This document shows, piece by piece, positions 7,792-14,580 of a stretch of 15,586 nucleotides of DNA (its first letter is position 1; every line of letters begins with the position of its first letter). The notes under the pieces are model-generated. The model made no database searches, was not told where the DNA came from, and saw only the letters and a list, made by a program, of their open reading frames with translations. The DNA comes from an uncultured Eudoraea sp. (lineage in GTDB: Bacteria > Bacteroidota > Bacteroidia > Flavobacteriales > Flavobacteriaceae). Where the stretch lies: positions 1-15,586 of the forward strand of contig CAJQNH010000062.1 of the NCBI GenBank assembly GCA_905479615.1, read 5' to 3'. The position numbers and the translations under genes were made by a program.

Positions 7792-9156
7792 TCAATAAAC
7801 AAGTTCAATCGTTTCAAACATTTCAGGAATATGCACATGCCATTTATATACATCTGCAATTTTAATTTTAAATTCCAGTAGGGCTTCTTGCTCCCCATGA
7901 ATCAAAAAAACACGTTCCGGAATATTTTTAATAGAAGCCATCCACGCTATCAACTCTTTTTGGTCTGCATGAGCCGATAAACTTTCTTCATGATGAATAC
8001 TAGCTTTCACTGAATAGTATTTTCCAAAAATTTTAAGTTCTTGTGCCCCTTCTAAAAGTGCTCTTCCTCGGGTTCCTTCAGCCATGTAACCAACCAATAA
8101 AACATTAGTATTCGGATTATCTACCAATTGTTGTAAATAAGTAAGAATTCTTCCACCAGTAACCATTCCGCTTCCGGCGATAACAATTTTTGGTCTGGGA
8201 TCGTCTATAGTTTCCCATGTCTGTCTGTAGGAATCAATAATGTTTGTGTGAGCACACATCGCCTTATATTCATTTGGAGATAACTTATGCCAATTTGGGA
8301 AACGTTCAAATATGGAAAGTACGTTGTTGCCCATGGGGCTATCAATAAAAATGGGAATATTTGGTATTTTATTCTTCTTATAAAGCTTCCAGAATAAATA
8401 CATCAGAGATTGCAGACGTTCTACGGCAAAAGAAGGAATGAGCAGGTTTCCTCCTTCATACAGTGTTTTATTAACGAGGGCAACAAGTCTATCCTCCACA
8501 TTATCTTGCGGGTGTAATTTATTGCCATAAGTACTTTCAATAAAAAGAAAATCGGCCCACTCAGGTTTAATTGGCGGATCTAACAAAATATCATTTGGCC
8601 TTCCAACATCTCCGGAAAAAACAAAACGCTTACCGGAAATTTCTATTTCGATAAAAGTTGAACCAATTATATGCCCGTTATACCTGAATTTATACCGGAT
8701 ATTTTCAGAAAGTTGTGTCCAGTAGTCTAGTTCTTTAGTTCTAAACAGAGCAATTGCATTTTCGGCATCCTGTATGTTATACAGTGGCAGTGCTGGCCTA
8801 TGTTTACTATATCCCTCCTTATTTGCTATTTCTGCTTCTTCCTCATTTATCTTTGCACTATCGAGTAATATTATTTTTGTTATTGCAAGTGTAGGGGCGG
8901 TTCCTGCAATTTCACCTTTAAATCCGTCCTTTACCAATCTGGGCAAATAACCCGTATGATCAAGGTGACCATGTGTTAATAAAACAACATCTATTAAGTG
9001 GACCGAAAAAGGCAGTGATTCCCAATTAGATCTTCTAAGGTCCTTCCTGCCCTGAAACATTCCACAATCTATGAGAATGTTTTGCTCATCAGTTTCAAGA
9101 CAAAATTTAGATCCTGTGACCGTACCCGAAGCTCCCAAAAAATGTACTTTAACCAC
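7792..9156 (-). CDS. Beta-CASP metallo-beta-lactamase-fold ribonuclease
   Basis: This is a zinc-dependent nuclease of the CPSF73/RNase J-like beta-CASP group, 454 residues and full length. The lactamase part starts VKVHFLGASGTVTGSKF and carries the zinc ligands of motif 2, THGHLDHTG (H62, H64, D66, H67), then H162 in GHIIGS and D183 in FSGDVGR. The beta-CASP insert begins near IESTYG (207-211) and holds the expected acidic and histidine motifs, ending with H396 in LSAHADQ and H420 in FLIHGE. By family it should cleave RNA in the cytoplasm, endo- or 5'-exonucleolytically; the substrate is unknown. The start is GTG at 9156, because an in-frame stop lies three codons upstream and no ATG fits. 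It follows the ATP-cone gene by 19 nt, so it is the last gene of a three-gene operon. Confidence 0.9.
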   Translation of the reverse strand: MVKVHFLGASGTVTGSKFCLETDEQNILIDCGMFQGRKDLRRSNWESLPFSVHLIDVVLLTHGHLDHTGYLPRLVKDGFKGEIAGTAPTLAITKIILLDSAKINEEEAEIANKEGYSKHRPALPLYNIQDAENAIALFRTKELDYWTQLSENIRYKFRYNGHIIGSTFIEIEISGKRFVFSGDVGRPNDILLDPPIKPEWADFLFIESTYGNKLHPQDNVEDRLVALVNKTLYEGGNLLIPSFAVERLQSLMYLFWKLYKKNKIPNIPIFIDSPMGNNVLSIFERFPNWHKLSPNEYKAMCAHTNIIDSYRQTWETIDDPRPKIVIAGSGMVTGGRILTYLQQLVDNPNTNVLLVGYMAEGTRGRALLEGAQELKIFGKYYSVKASIHHEESLSAHADQKELIAWMASIKNIPERVFLIHGEQEALLEFKIKIADVYKWHVHIPEMFETIELVY

Positions 9157-9175
9157 TATCCCCTAATTAATTGCA

Positions 9176-10018
9176 TCAAATCTTGCAAAGCCTGCCAACT
9201 TCGTTAAGAATTTTGCTTTTCCTTTTATCCGAGACCCCTAAATGGTCTAGATAAAAACTATCTTTTAATAATTGACGACATAAGACTACATCACGGCTTA
9301 ACAGAAATTGTTTCTCTCTTTTTGTTAAAAGTGTGGAAACAGTAATAGGATATAAACCAAGTCTGTCTATATGGTCTTTTAAACCATTCCCGTTTGGATA
9401 ATCCCAACTTAGGAGATAAAGCCCCATACAATTACCATATAAAATAGCGTCTTTTGTAAAACGTGTGTTAGTTGCAACCCAGCATTCATCGGGCTGTTTA
9501 ATATTTGAAGTAGTTTTTTGCCAGGCATTTTTTACATCCTGGTATCTGGAATAAATATATAAGGGAATCTTAACATTGCAATTACGTCCTTGTTCTCCGT
9601 GAAATTTGCATTCAATAATTATTATGGATCCGTTTTTTTCTGCAATCACATCTATTTCATGGCTAACACATTTCCCTACAATGGTCTTACCAACCTGAGT
9701 TTTATATCCGGTATAAATTAATACAGCACTTAAAAACCTTTCAAATGGGAAACCTGTGGGGCCCAATTCATAGATAGCCTTTTTAAGTTTATATTTGGAA
9801 GCAAATACCGGTTTGTTACGTCTTAAGAAACTATATGCCCGGTTATAGACTTCTCGGGTTGTAATTCCATCATATAGTTCTTCTTTAACGAGAGTCAAAA
9901 TTTGATTAATCAATTTATCGTCCGCCCCACTTCGTTTTAGAGAGGAGCGTAACTTCTCTTCTGAGAATAGTACTTTGTCACCAGAAGCTTTAACTATAAG
10001 AAAATCTTCATTTGCCAT
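9176..10018 (-). CDS. ATP-cone domain fused to a PD-(D/E)XK (Mrr-like) nuclease domain
   Basis: This 280-residue cytoplasmic protein has two recognisable parts. Residues 4-90 are an ATP-cone: FLIVKASGDKVLFSEEKLRSSLKRSG, then an ITTREVYNRAYSFLRR helix. This is the nucleotide-sensing module known from ribonucleotide reductase and NrdR. Residues 90-165 look like a restriction-endonuclease fold: FERFLSAVLIYTGY, then HEIDVIA (E121, D123) and IIIIECKFH (E136, K138), the PD-(D/E)XK signature. A C-terminal region of about 100 residues (CWVATNTRFTKDAILYG... and helical LLTKREKQFLL) completes it. The architecture suggests nuclease activity controlled by ATP/dATP level. It lies 42 nt after the eRF1-like gene and 19 nt before the RNase gene. 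No methylase or specificity subunit is present, so a classical restriction role is unlikely. The domain calls are firm; the substrate is unknown. Confidence 0.85.
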   Translation of the reverse strand: MANEDFLIVKASGDKVLFSEEKLRSSLKRSGADDKLINQILTLVKEELYDGITTREVYNRAYSFLRRNKPVFASKYKLKKAIYELGPTGFPFERFLSAVLIYTGYKTQVGKTIVGKCVSHEIDVIAEKNGSIIIIECKFHGEQGRNCNVKIPLYIYSRYQDVKNAWQKTTSNIKQPDECWVATNTRFTKDAILYGNCMGLYLLSWDYPNGNGLKDHIDRLGLYPITVSTLLTKREKQFLLSRDVVLCRQLLKDSFYLDHLGVSDKRKSKILNEVGRLCKI

Positions 10019-10060
10019 TATATCCTATAATTGAGATGTTCCCAATAAATTTGAAAAATA

Positions 10061-10477
10061 CTAAATTCTGCTTTTTTTATTAAAAAATTCCCTGACCAGG
10101 GCTTTGACCTGGTTTTCGGTCATACTATCTGCTTTCTCTACAGTCTTAACTTTTAATGCCAGGGTTTTATAATTTTTATCTAATTCCTTGTAAAATTTGG
10201 CATTGGTATCTGCAGGACCAAAAATTGCTATGGCTTCAGCATCTTCTATTGTCTTGGCCAATTCCTTAAAATATAATTTCAAATGATGTTTCTCTCTTTC
10301 CAAATATCTACTATCCTGTACTACATCCTGAGGGCCCCATCTTGTCTTAGAACGTGCTCCGCCCTTTGGATGAAAGAATTCAATTTCTGAAGTAATAGTT
10401 TTGAAACCAACATCTTCATTTTTTATGGTAACCAAATGTGCCTTTTCTTTATCTAACCATATTCCTATTTTCTTCAT
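10061..10477 (-). CDS. Putative eRF1/Pelota middle-domain-like protein (baeRF-like)
   Basis: This 138-residue soluble protein starts with a strand pattern typical of release-factor domain 2 (KIGIWLDKEKAHLVTI). It continues with a basic loop, KTRWGPQ (44-50), an arginine/lysine-rich helix DSRYLEREKHHLKLYFKELAKTI (55-77), then EAIAIFGPADTNAKFYKEL (81-99). Set against eRF1, the loop and helix match the GGQ loop followed by a long helix with R-x3-E-K-R-H and y-f-k-x-v-A, and the strand plus GP matches the conserved region before a K-x-x-F helix. GPQ (48-50) sits where GGQ would be. I infer a bacterial relative of archaeo-eukaryotic release factors acting at the ribosome, perhaps in hibernation or rescue. 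This rests on motif reading only. It heads the operon with the ATP-cone and beta-CASP genes. Confidence 0.5.
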   Translation of the reverse strand: MKKIGIWLDKEKAHLVTIKNEDVGFKTITSEIEFFHPKGGARSKTRWGPQDVVQDSRYLEREKHHLKLYFKELAKTIEDAEAIAIFGPADTNAKFYKELDKNYKTLALKVKTVEKADSMTENQVKALVREFFNKKSRI

Positions 10478-10520
10478 GTGTTTATTATTATGAATTAATA
10501 ATGAGCTCGAGTATCAGAAT

Positions 10521-10579
10521 TATACTGACTATATAAAACTAAACCATCGTTTGTCCTATGATAGAGATCAGTCAGTATA
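10521..10579. repeat. Perfect 10-bp inverted repeat around the 10558 FNR-like box
   Basis: TATACTGACT (10521-10530) and AGTCAGTATA (10570-10579) are exact reverse complements separated by 39 nt that include the FNR-like box and the -7 candidate. The right arm extends into the last codons of the usp gene. It may be a second operator, an mRNA 3'-end stem, or chance; a 10-bp pair at this distance is not rare in 15 kb. Confidence 0.4.
10534..10571 (-). promoter_or_regulatory. FNR-like box upstream of the eRF1-like operon (atypical spacing)
   Basis: The box ATGAT-AGAG-ATCAG (10558-10571) overlaps the stop codon of the upstream usp gene and lies 80 nt before the ATG at 10477. The best -7 candidate on the minus strand, TAGTTTTA (10534-10541), is 16 nt from the box, not the 22 nt seen at the other sites. 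The box is convincing by sequence, but the promoter assignment is less certain. It is flanked by a 10-bp inverted repeat. Confidence 0.45.
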
Positions 10580-11416
10580 TGGGAGAATAAGAAAGGGTAT
10601 ATTGATATTAAAACTCACTTTCTCAAGAACTGGTTCACGGGTTAATTTCTCCAAAAAACCGTGTTGGTAATGAATCATTGTCAGCATATCTATACCCAAC
10701 TCATCAATAAAATCTGTAATTGCCCTGGTTTTATTGGCAAAATCAGGCATCCAGTGAATAGTATGTCTTATATCTCCCAAATACTCTCTAAGGGTATATA
10801 AATTCGATTTCTGAAACTGGTTTAGTCTTTCTTCTTCATTTATATGAACAATACAAACAGACGAATCACAATTTGTAGCTAATGTTAGGAGAGGCTGCAA
10901 TAATTTAGCGTTATAATTCCTCTTGTAGTCTGTTGCAAAAGCAATCTCTTCAGGCAACACAAATTCCTTTTCCCCTGGTATGGTTAATATTGGACAATCC
11001 TTTATAGCATTTATGGATTTGATCACATTACTGGCTAAAAAAATGGATTTGGCCCCGGTCTTCCCTTTATTACCCATAACAACAAGATCTGCATTTGTTT
11101 CTTTAATGGCTTGCTGTAGCGATTCAATTAGATTTTCATTTTTTGAATGAATCCTAAAATGATGTTTACTATTCGCGGTATCGAGATTAATCCTATGTAA
11201 AAAAGCATTTAACCCCTCCATAGACTCCTCTCCCAGTTGTTGCAACAAACTTAAGTTTCGGCCTGCAGCCTGGCAATTACTTTTTAGTGGGGTACGCTCA
11301 GTATAAGCATTGAGAATATGGAATGAACAATTGTGATTTTTAAACAATTTCGTAGCGTAAAAAAGTGCATTGTAGGCATTGTTGGAAAAATCTGTGGCAA
11401 TAAGAATATTTTTCAT
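10568..11416 (-). CDS. Double-domain universal stress protein (UspA family)
   Basis: This 282-residue cytoplasmic protein carries two Usp folds in tandem. Domain 1 (1-147) starts NILIATDFSNNAYNAL and has the ATP-binding loop G115-N-K-G118-x9, but the expected final Gly is Ala128 followed by Ser129 (FLASN). It is the only one of the four Usp proteins here with that change, so nucleotide binding may be altered. Domain 2 (about 155-282) keeps the core fold (EIAFATDY, ...MLTMIHYQHGFLEKL..., FLILP) but lacks the glycine loop. It is the third gene of the operon that starts at 13132, 18 nt after the previous usp. Usp proteins accumulate in energy starvation and hypoxia; the partner is not known. Confidence 0.88.
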   Translation of the reverse strand: MKNILIATDFSNNAYNALFYATKLFKNHNCSFHILNAYTERTPLKSNCQAAGRNLSLLQQLGEESMEGLNAFLHRINLDTANSKHHFRIHSKNENLIESLQQAIKETNADLVVMGNKGKTGAKSIFLASNVIKSINAIKDCPILTIPGEKEFVLPEEIAFATDYKRNYNAKLLQPLLTLATNCDSSVCIVHINEEERLNQFQKSNLYTLREYLGDIRHTIHWMPDFANKTRAITDFIDELGIDMLTMIHYQHGFLEKLTREPVLEKVSFNINIPFLILPYTD

Positions 11417-11434
11417 TAAATTTTCAAATTTACA

Positions 11435-12268
11435 TTACGGAATAACCATAAAAGGGATGCTAACATGAAACCCTATTTTCTTAATAACTGGTTCTATAAA
11501 AAGACTTTCCAAAAAGGTGTGTTTGTTCTGTATCATTGCCAACATGTTCATCTTGTTTTTTAGTTGGAAATTATTTATTCCTGTTATGATTTCCTGATTT
11601 GGGAGGTCATGGAACAAATGAGGGATTTCTTCTAATATTTTTTCCAATGTGGCCTTATTTTGCAATTGAAGATCGGTAAGGTTATAGCCGCTTGAAATAT
11701 GTATGACTTCAATACTGGAATTGTGTATTTTGGATAAATTAAGAAGACCCACTAATTGTTTTTCACTGTACTCAACTTCATAGTCCGTTGGAAAGAGTAT
11801 TTTTTTGGGTATTTCATAATCAAAATCCGCAGGAATTGCAATTACAGGGCAGGTAGCTTTTTTAATAACGTGCACCGTATGTGTGCCCAGAAATATTTCT
11901 TTTGCACCGGTTGCTCCCTGAGTACCCATTATGACCAAATCAGCTTCTTCACTGGCAACCATTGCAGATACCTCATCAACAAGGATATTAAAAGCAGAAT
12001 GTGCTATTATAGTGTGTTTTGGATTCTTAAACTCTTTTTCAAGTTGTTTTTTCAGTTCTTCAAGTTGATTTATAGATTCTGATTGGTAAATATCTCCCAG
12101 GCCAATTTGACCGGGACTGTGCAACAAATATTCTGTTTGATAAATTGCCGGAGTATAGGTATTTAAAAGATAAAAAGTTGCCTCCTCATCCTTTAAGAGG
12201 TTCATAGCATAAGAGATAGCGTTATATGCGTTATAGGAAAAATCGGTAGGAAGAATTATTTTTTTCAT
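11435..12268 (-). CDS. Double-domain universal stress protein (UspA family)
   Basis: This 277-residue tandem Usp protein has a first domain that begins KKIILPTDFSYNAYNAI and carries an intact ATP-binding signature, G115-T-Q-G118-x9-G128-T129, followed by CPVIAIP. It is therefore probably of the nucleotide-binding class. The second domain (about 150-277; KKILFPTDYEVEYSEKQ, NMLAMIQNKHTFLESLF, SIPFMVIP) lacks the glycine loop and may act in dimer contacts. It is the middle gene of the usp operon with 18-nt gaps on both sides, implying co-transcription from the FNR-like promoter at 13158-13201. Identity with its neighbours is modest outside the motifs, so the duplications are old. Confidence 0.9.
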   Translation of the reverse strand: MKKIILPTDFSYNAYNAISYAMNLLKDEEATFYLLNTYTPAIYQTEYLLHSPGQIGLGDIYQSESINQLEELKKQLEKEFKNPKHTIIAHSAFNILVDEVSAMVASEEADLVIMGTQGATGAKEIFLGTHTVHVIKKATCPVIAIPADFDYEIPKKILFPTDYEVEYSEKQLVGLLNLSKIHNSSIEVIHISSGYNLTDLQLQNKATLEKILEEIPHLFHDLPNQEIITGINNFQLKNKMNMLAMIQNKHTFLESLFIEPVIKKIGFHVSIPFMVIP

Positions 12269-12286
12269 CGGTACATATTTTAATTG

Positions 12287-13132
12287 TTAACGGGACAGAT
12301 TTTGTAAAACAAGGAATGGTATTTTTATGTGTAACCCAATTTTTTCAATAGTGGATTGATGCAACATCTGCTCAAAATGCGAATGTCTGGAATTGACCAT
12401 TATCAGCAGGTCTATTTCTTTATGCACAATATATTTTGTGATGGCAATGGTTTTATCCTTCCCTTCTGTTGTTTCAAAAAACAAGTTGGCTTTGTACAAA
12501 CATTCTTTTAAAAATCTCATATTGTCTTCCTGTCGAAGCGAAAGTTTCTTATTGGAATCTATATAAAGCATATGAATGGATGATCTAAAGGAACCTGTTA
12601 GTTCGCACAATAGTTTTAATTCCCTCCTTTTATGCGGTACCAAATAATCTGAAGGAAACAAAAGTTCTTTTGGCTGATGGTATTTGTAATTTTCGGGAAT
12701 GGCCAGTACAGGGCATTGCACGTATTTCAAAACCTGAATAGTCTTACTTCCGAAGGTTATTGTTCTATCATTAGTTTCACCCCTTGTGCCCATTATCACA
12801 ATATCCGCATCCTCCATATTTATAAGATCATTGACCTCATCTGTAAGTGTTCCAAAGGCCGAGATAGATTTGAACTTATGCTTTGGATTAGGCGAATACT
12901 CAAATATGTCTTTTAAAACTTTTGCCAGTTTTTTTTCAGAATCCTTATAGGTTACCTCCTTTAACTCATCTAACATACTCCGCTCTACCACCCTATCTTG
13001 TTGGTATACCTCATCTGCATACGCGTGTAGAATAAAAAAGTCACATCTTGTGTATTTGAATATTTGACAGGCATATTTGAGTGCATTAAATGCATTTTTA
13101 GAAAAATCTGTGGGCACTACAACTTTCCTCAT
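12287..13132 (-). CDS. Double-domain universal stress protein (UspA family)
   Basis: This 281-residue protein is the first gene of the three-gene usp operon. Domain 1 starts RKVVVPTDFSKNAFNAL and has a complete ATP-binding signature, G115-T-R-G118-x9-G128-S129, then CPVLAIP. Domain 2 (KELLFPSDYLVPHKRRE ... DLLIMVNSRHSHFEQML ... IPFLVL) keeps the fold without the loop. The ATG at 13132 fits the promoter, with about 25 nt of leader after the -7 element at 13158-13165. The gene is divergent from the thioredoxin gene and shares one FNR-like box with it, which points to joint induction of Usp proteins and a thiol reductant. Confidence 0.9.
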   Translation of the reverse strand: MRKVVVPTDFSKNAFNALKYACQIFKYTRCDFFILHAYADEVYQQDRVVERSMLDELKEVTYKDSEKKLAKVLKDIFEYSPNPKHKFKSISAFGTLTDEVNDLINMEDADIVIMGTRGETNDRTITFGSKTIQVLKYVQCPVLAIPENYKYHQPKELLFPSDYLVPHKRRELKLLCELTGSFRSSIHMLYIDSNKKLSLRQEDNMRFLKECLYKANLFFETTEGKDKTIAITKYIVHKEIDLLIMVNSRHSHFEQMLHQSTIEKIGLHIKIPFLVLQNLSR

Positions 13133-13157
13133 ATCCTATTTATCTTTATAACCGCTC

Positions 13158-13201
13158 TAAAATTAATACTAAGCAAGACAAGAAACCATGACATTAATCA
13201 G
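13158..13201 (-). promoter_or_regulatory. FNR-like box plus -7 element for the usp operon
   Basis: The box ATGAC-ATTA-ATCAG (13188-13201) lies 22 nt from TAATTTTA (13158-13165, minus strand), which matches five of the six fixed positions of TAnnTTTG. The start codon of the first usp gene is at 13132. The same box serves the opposite strand. Confidence 0.6.
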
Positions 13202-13231
13202 TTACTGAATTCTATAACTTTTCTAAATTAG
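13188..13231 (+). promoter_or_regulatory. FNR-like box plus -7 element for thioredoxin
   Basis: Counting rightwards from the box at 13188-13201, 22 nt separate it from TAAATTAG (13224-13231), matching five of six fixed positions of TAnnTTTG. The thioredoxin ATG follows at 13252. The layout mirrors the minus-strand promoter around the same box. Confidence 0.5.
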
Positions 13232-13251
13232 CAACACGTAATTAACAGAAA

Positions 13252-13551
13252 ATGAAACAAAATTTTGAAAAATTAACAGCCGGCAATATTCCTGTTCTTG
13301 TAGATTTTTATGCAGATTGGTGTGGACCCTGCAAAATGCTGGGGCCCATCCTTAAACAGGTAAAAGAAGAATTGGGAGATAAAATCAAAATTATAAAGAT
13401 TGATGTGGATAAAAATCAATCCATTGCTTCTAAATATCAGGTGAGGGGTGTTCCAACAATGCTGCTATTCAAGGATAAAAAGCAGGTATGGAGACAATCT
13501 GGTGTTTTGCCCAAAGAGCAAATAATTAATATTGTCGAATCCTTTAGGTAA
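13252..13551 (+). CDS. trxA: Thioredoxin
   Basis: This 99-residue protein is a complete single-domain thioredoxin, slightly shorter than the usual 105-110. The active site is W23-C24-G25-P26-C27 in FYADWCGPCKMLGP, the cis-proline is P68 in RGVPTM, and the structural KIDVDKNQ and FRDKK-like strands are present. There is no signal peptide, so it reduces disulfides in the cytoplasm. It is the only plus-strand gene in the window and is placed back to back with the usp operon, sharing one FNR-like box, which suggests a stress-specific paralogue and not necessarily the housekeeping thioredoxin. The gene symbol is given at family level only. A short hairpin with a T-run follows the stop codon. Confidence 0.93.
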   Translation: MKQNFEKLTAGNIPVLVDFYADWCGPCKMLGPILKQVKEELGDKIKIIKIDVDKNQSIASKYQVRGVPTMLLFKDKKQVWRQSGVLPKEQIINIVESFR

Positions 13552-13564
13552 CTATATCACAACT

Positions 13565-13593
13565 GGATGATTGCGTTCCATCATGCCCTTTTT
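13565..13593 (+). terminator. Likely intrinsic terminator of the thioredoxin gene
   Basis: Fourteen bases after the thioredoxin stop, GGATGAT (13565-13571) can pair with ATCAT-g-CC (13580-13587, one bulged G) around an 8-nt loop. The stem is followed by a run of five T (13589-13593). The stem is short and AT-rich, so its strength is uncertain, but it stands in the convergent gap before the 3' end of the usp gene at 13640. Confidence 0.5.
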
Positions 13594-13639
13594 ATTGTAA
13601 TTACAAAGAACTATGTGATGTAGTAATTTTAGCCATTCC

Positions 13640-14479
13640 TCACTCATGTAATACCAAAAATGGAATATCTGTATGGTAACTAATTTCTTCCACGGCTGGT
13701 CTAAAGAGAATTCTTTGAAAAAAGTTTAGATTTTTAGCCACCATCGCTACGAGATCTATATCTCTGCTTTCAACAAAACATTGAATGGCCGTTTCCAATT
13801 TGGAACCGGTTAAGGTATGGAAACTATGGTCAATCCCTCTCAGATAATCATGTAAAAAATCCTTATTACTCAATTGCTCTTCACTCAATATTTCTCCTTT
13901 TTTAGAAATATGAACAACTCGTAACATAGAATTGTTCATTGTGGCCATCTCAATCAGACTATCCAGGACATTAATATCATAGGCTAAATGAAAATCTGTC
14001 GGAAAGGCTATTTCTTTTGGTGTTTTATAGGTAGAATTTTCCGGTACTGCCAGTAACGGACATTTTACTCTGGTAATCACATCACCGGTATTGCTTCCCA
14101 TTGAAACTTTTTTAATTCCGGATGCACCTTTAGTACCCATGATAATCAGATCAATCTTTTTGTCCTCCACTACCCTCTTTATACCGTCTACAAAAAAGTC
14201 ATACTTTGATATGGAAACATAAGAATGCAATTCATTTTTGTGGTGTTCTTCAATATAATTTAAAAGTTTTTTAAGGTCTTTTTTACTCTCAGTTAAAACG
14301 GTTTCCTTAAGAAGAACCGAGGTGCCCTTAACTGAAGAGCCAGCACCTGAATACGGTGGGATTGGGTTGATGTGAAGGATGTGAAAAATACATTTGGTTT
14401 TTTTAAATAATTCAAGCCCGTAATTTATTGCATTACGAGAATTTTCGGAAAAATCTGTCGGGATTAAAATACGTTGCAT
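13640..14479 (-). CDS. Double-domain universal stress protein (UspA family)
   Basis: This 279-residue tandem Usp protein is transcribed on its own. Domain 1 starts QRILIPTDFSENSRNAI and has the ATP-binding signature G115-T-K-G118-x9-G128-S129, then CPLLAVP. Domain 2 (KEIAFPTDFHLAYDINV ... DLVAMVAKNLNFFQRIL ... IPFLVLHE) lacks the loop. A glycine/serine-rich loop at 43-53 (YSGAGSSVKGT) differs from the other three copies. It has the best promoter in the window directly upstream and lies between the regulator gene (ending at 14581) and the convergent thioredoxin gene. It is probably a direct target of that regulator. Confidence 0.9.
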   Translation of the reverse strand: MQRILIPTDFSENSRNAINYGLELFKKTKCIFHILHINPIPPYSGAGSSVKGTSVLLKETVLTESKKDLKKLLNYIEEHHKNELHSYVSISKYDFFVDGIKRVVEDKKIDLIIMGTKGASGIKKVSMGSNTGDVITRVKCPLLAVPENSTYKTPKEIAFPTDFHLAYDINVLDSLIEMATMNNSMLRVVHISKKGEILSEEQLSNKDFLHDYLRGIDHSFHTLTGSKLETAIQCFVESRDIDLVAMVAKNLNFFQRILFRPAVEEISYHTDIPFLVLHE

Positions 14480-14508
14480 TTCAGTCTGATTTCTGATTTA
14501 TTAAAGAA

Positions 14509-14552
14509 CAAAACTACGATCACCAAATGAATCGTAAAATGATTATCATCAT
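14509..14552 (-). promoter_or_regulatory. FNR-like box plus perfect -7 element for the 14479 usp gene
   Basis: The box at 14539-14552 has perfect arms, ATGAT-TATC-ATCAT on the plus strand. On the minus strand, 22 nt separate it from TAGTTTTG (14509-14516), which matches all six fixed positions of TAnnTTTG. The start codon at 14479 lies 30 nt past the element. The box is 28 nt beyond the 3' end of the regulator gene. Confidence 0.7.
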
Positions 14553-14580
14553 GTACACCTCCATTTCATTATCAAAAAAT

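Noticed and set aside
9176..10018. Reading the ATP-cone/Mrr-like gene as a restriction-modification or phage-defence system
   Set aside because: No methyltransferase, specificity subunit, helicase or integrase lies nearby, and the gene shares an operon and an FNR-like box with stress genes. Stress physiology fits better, though defence is not excluded.
6397..12916. Plus-strand open frames at 6397-6630, 7410-7622, 11756-12082 and 12677-12916
   Set aside because: All are antisense to well-supported genes and lack family motifs, promoters or sensible composition.
13595..13606. 12-bp palindrome TTGTAATTACAA
   Set aside because: A palindrome of this length is expected a few times by chance in 15 kb. 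It lies between convergent genes with no promoter to control.
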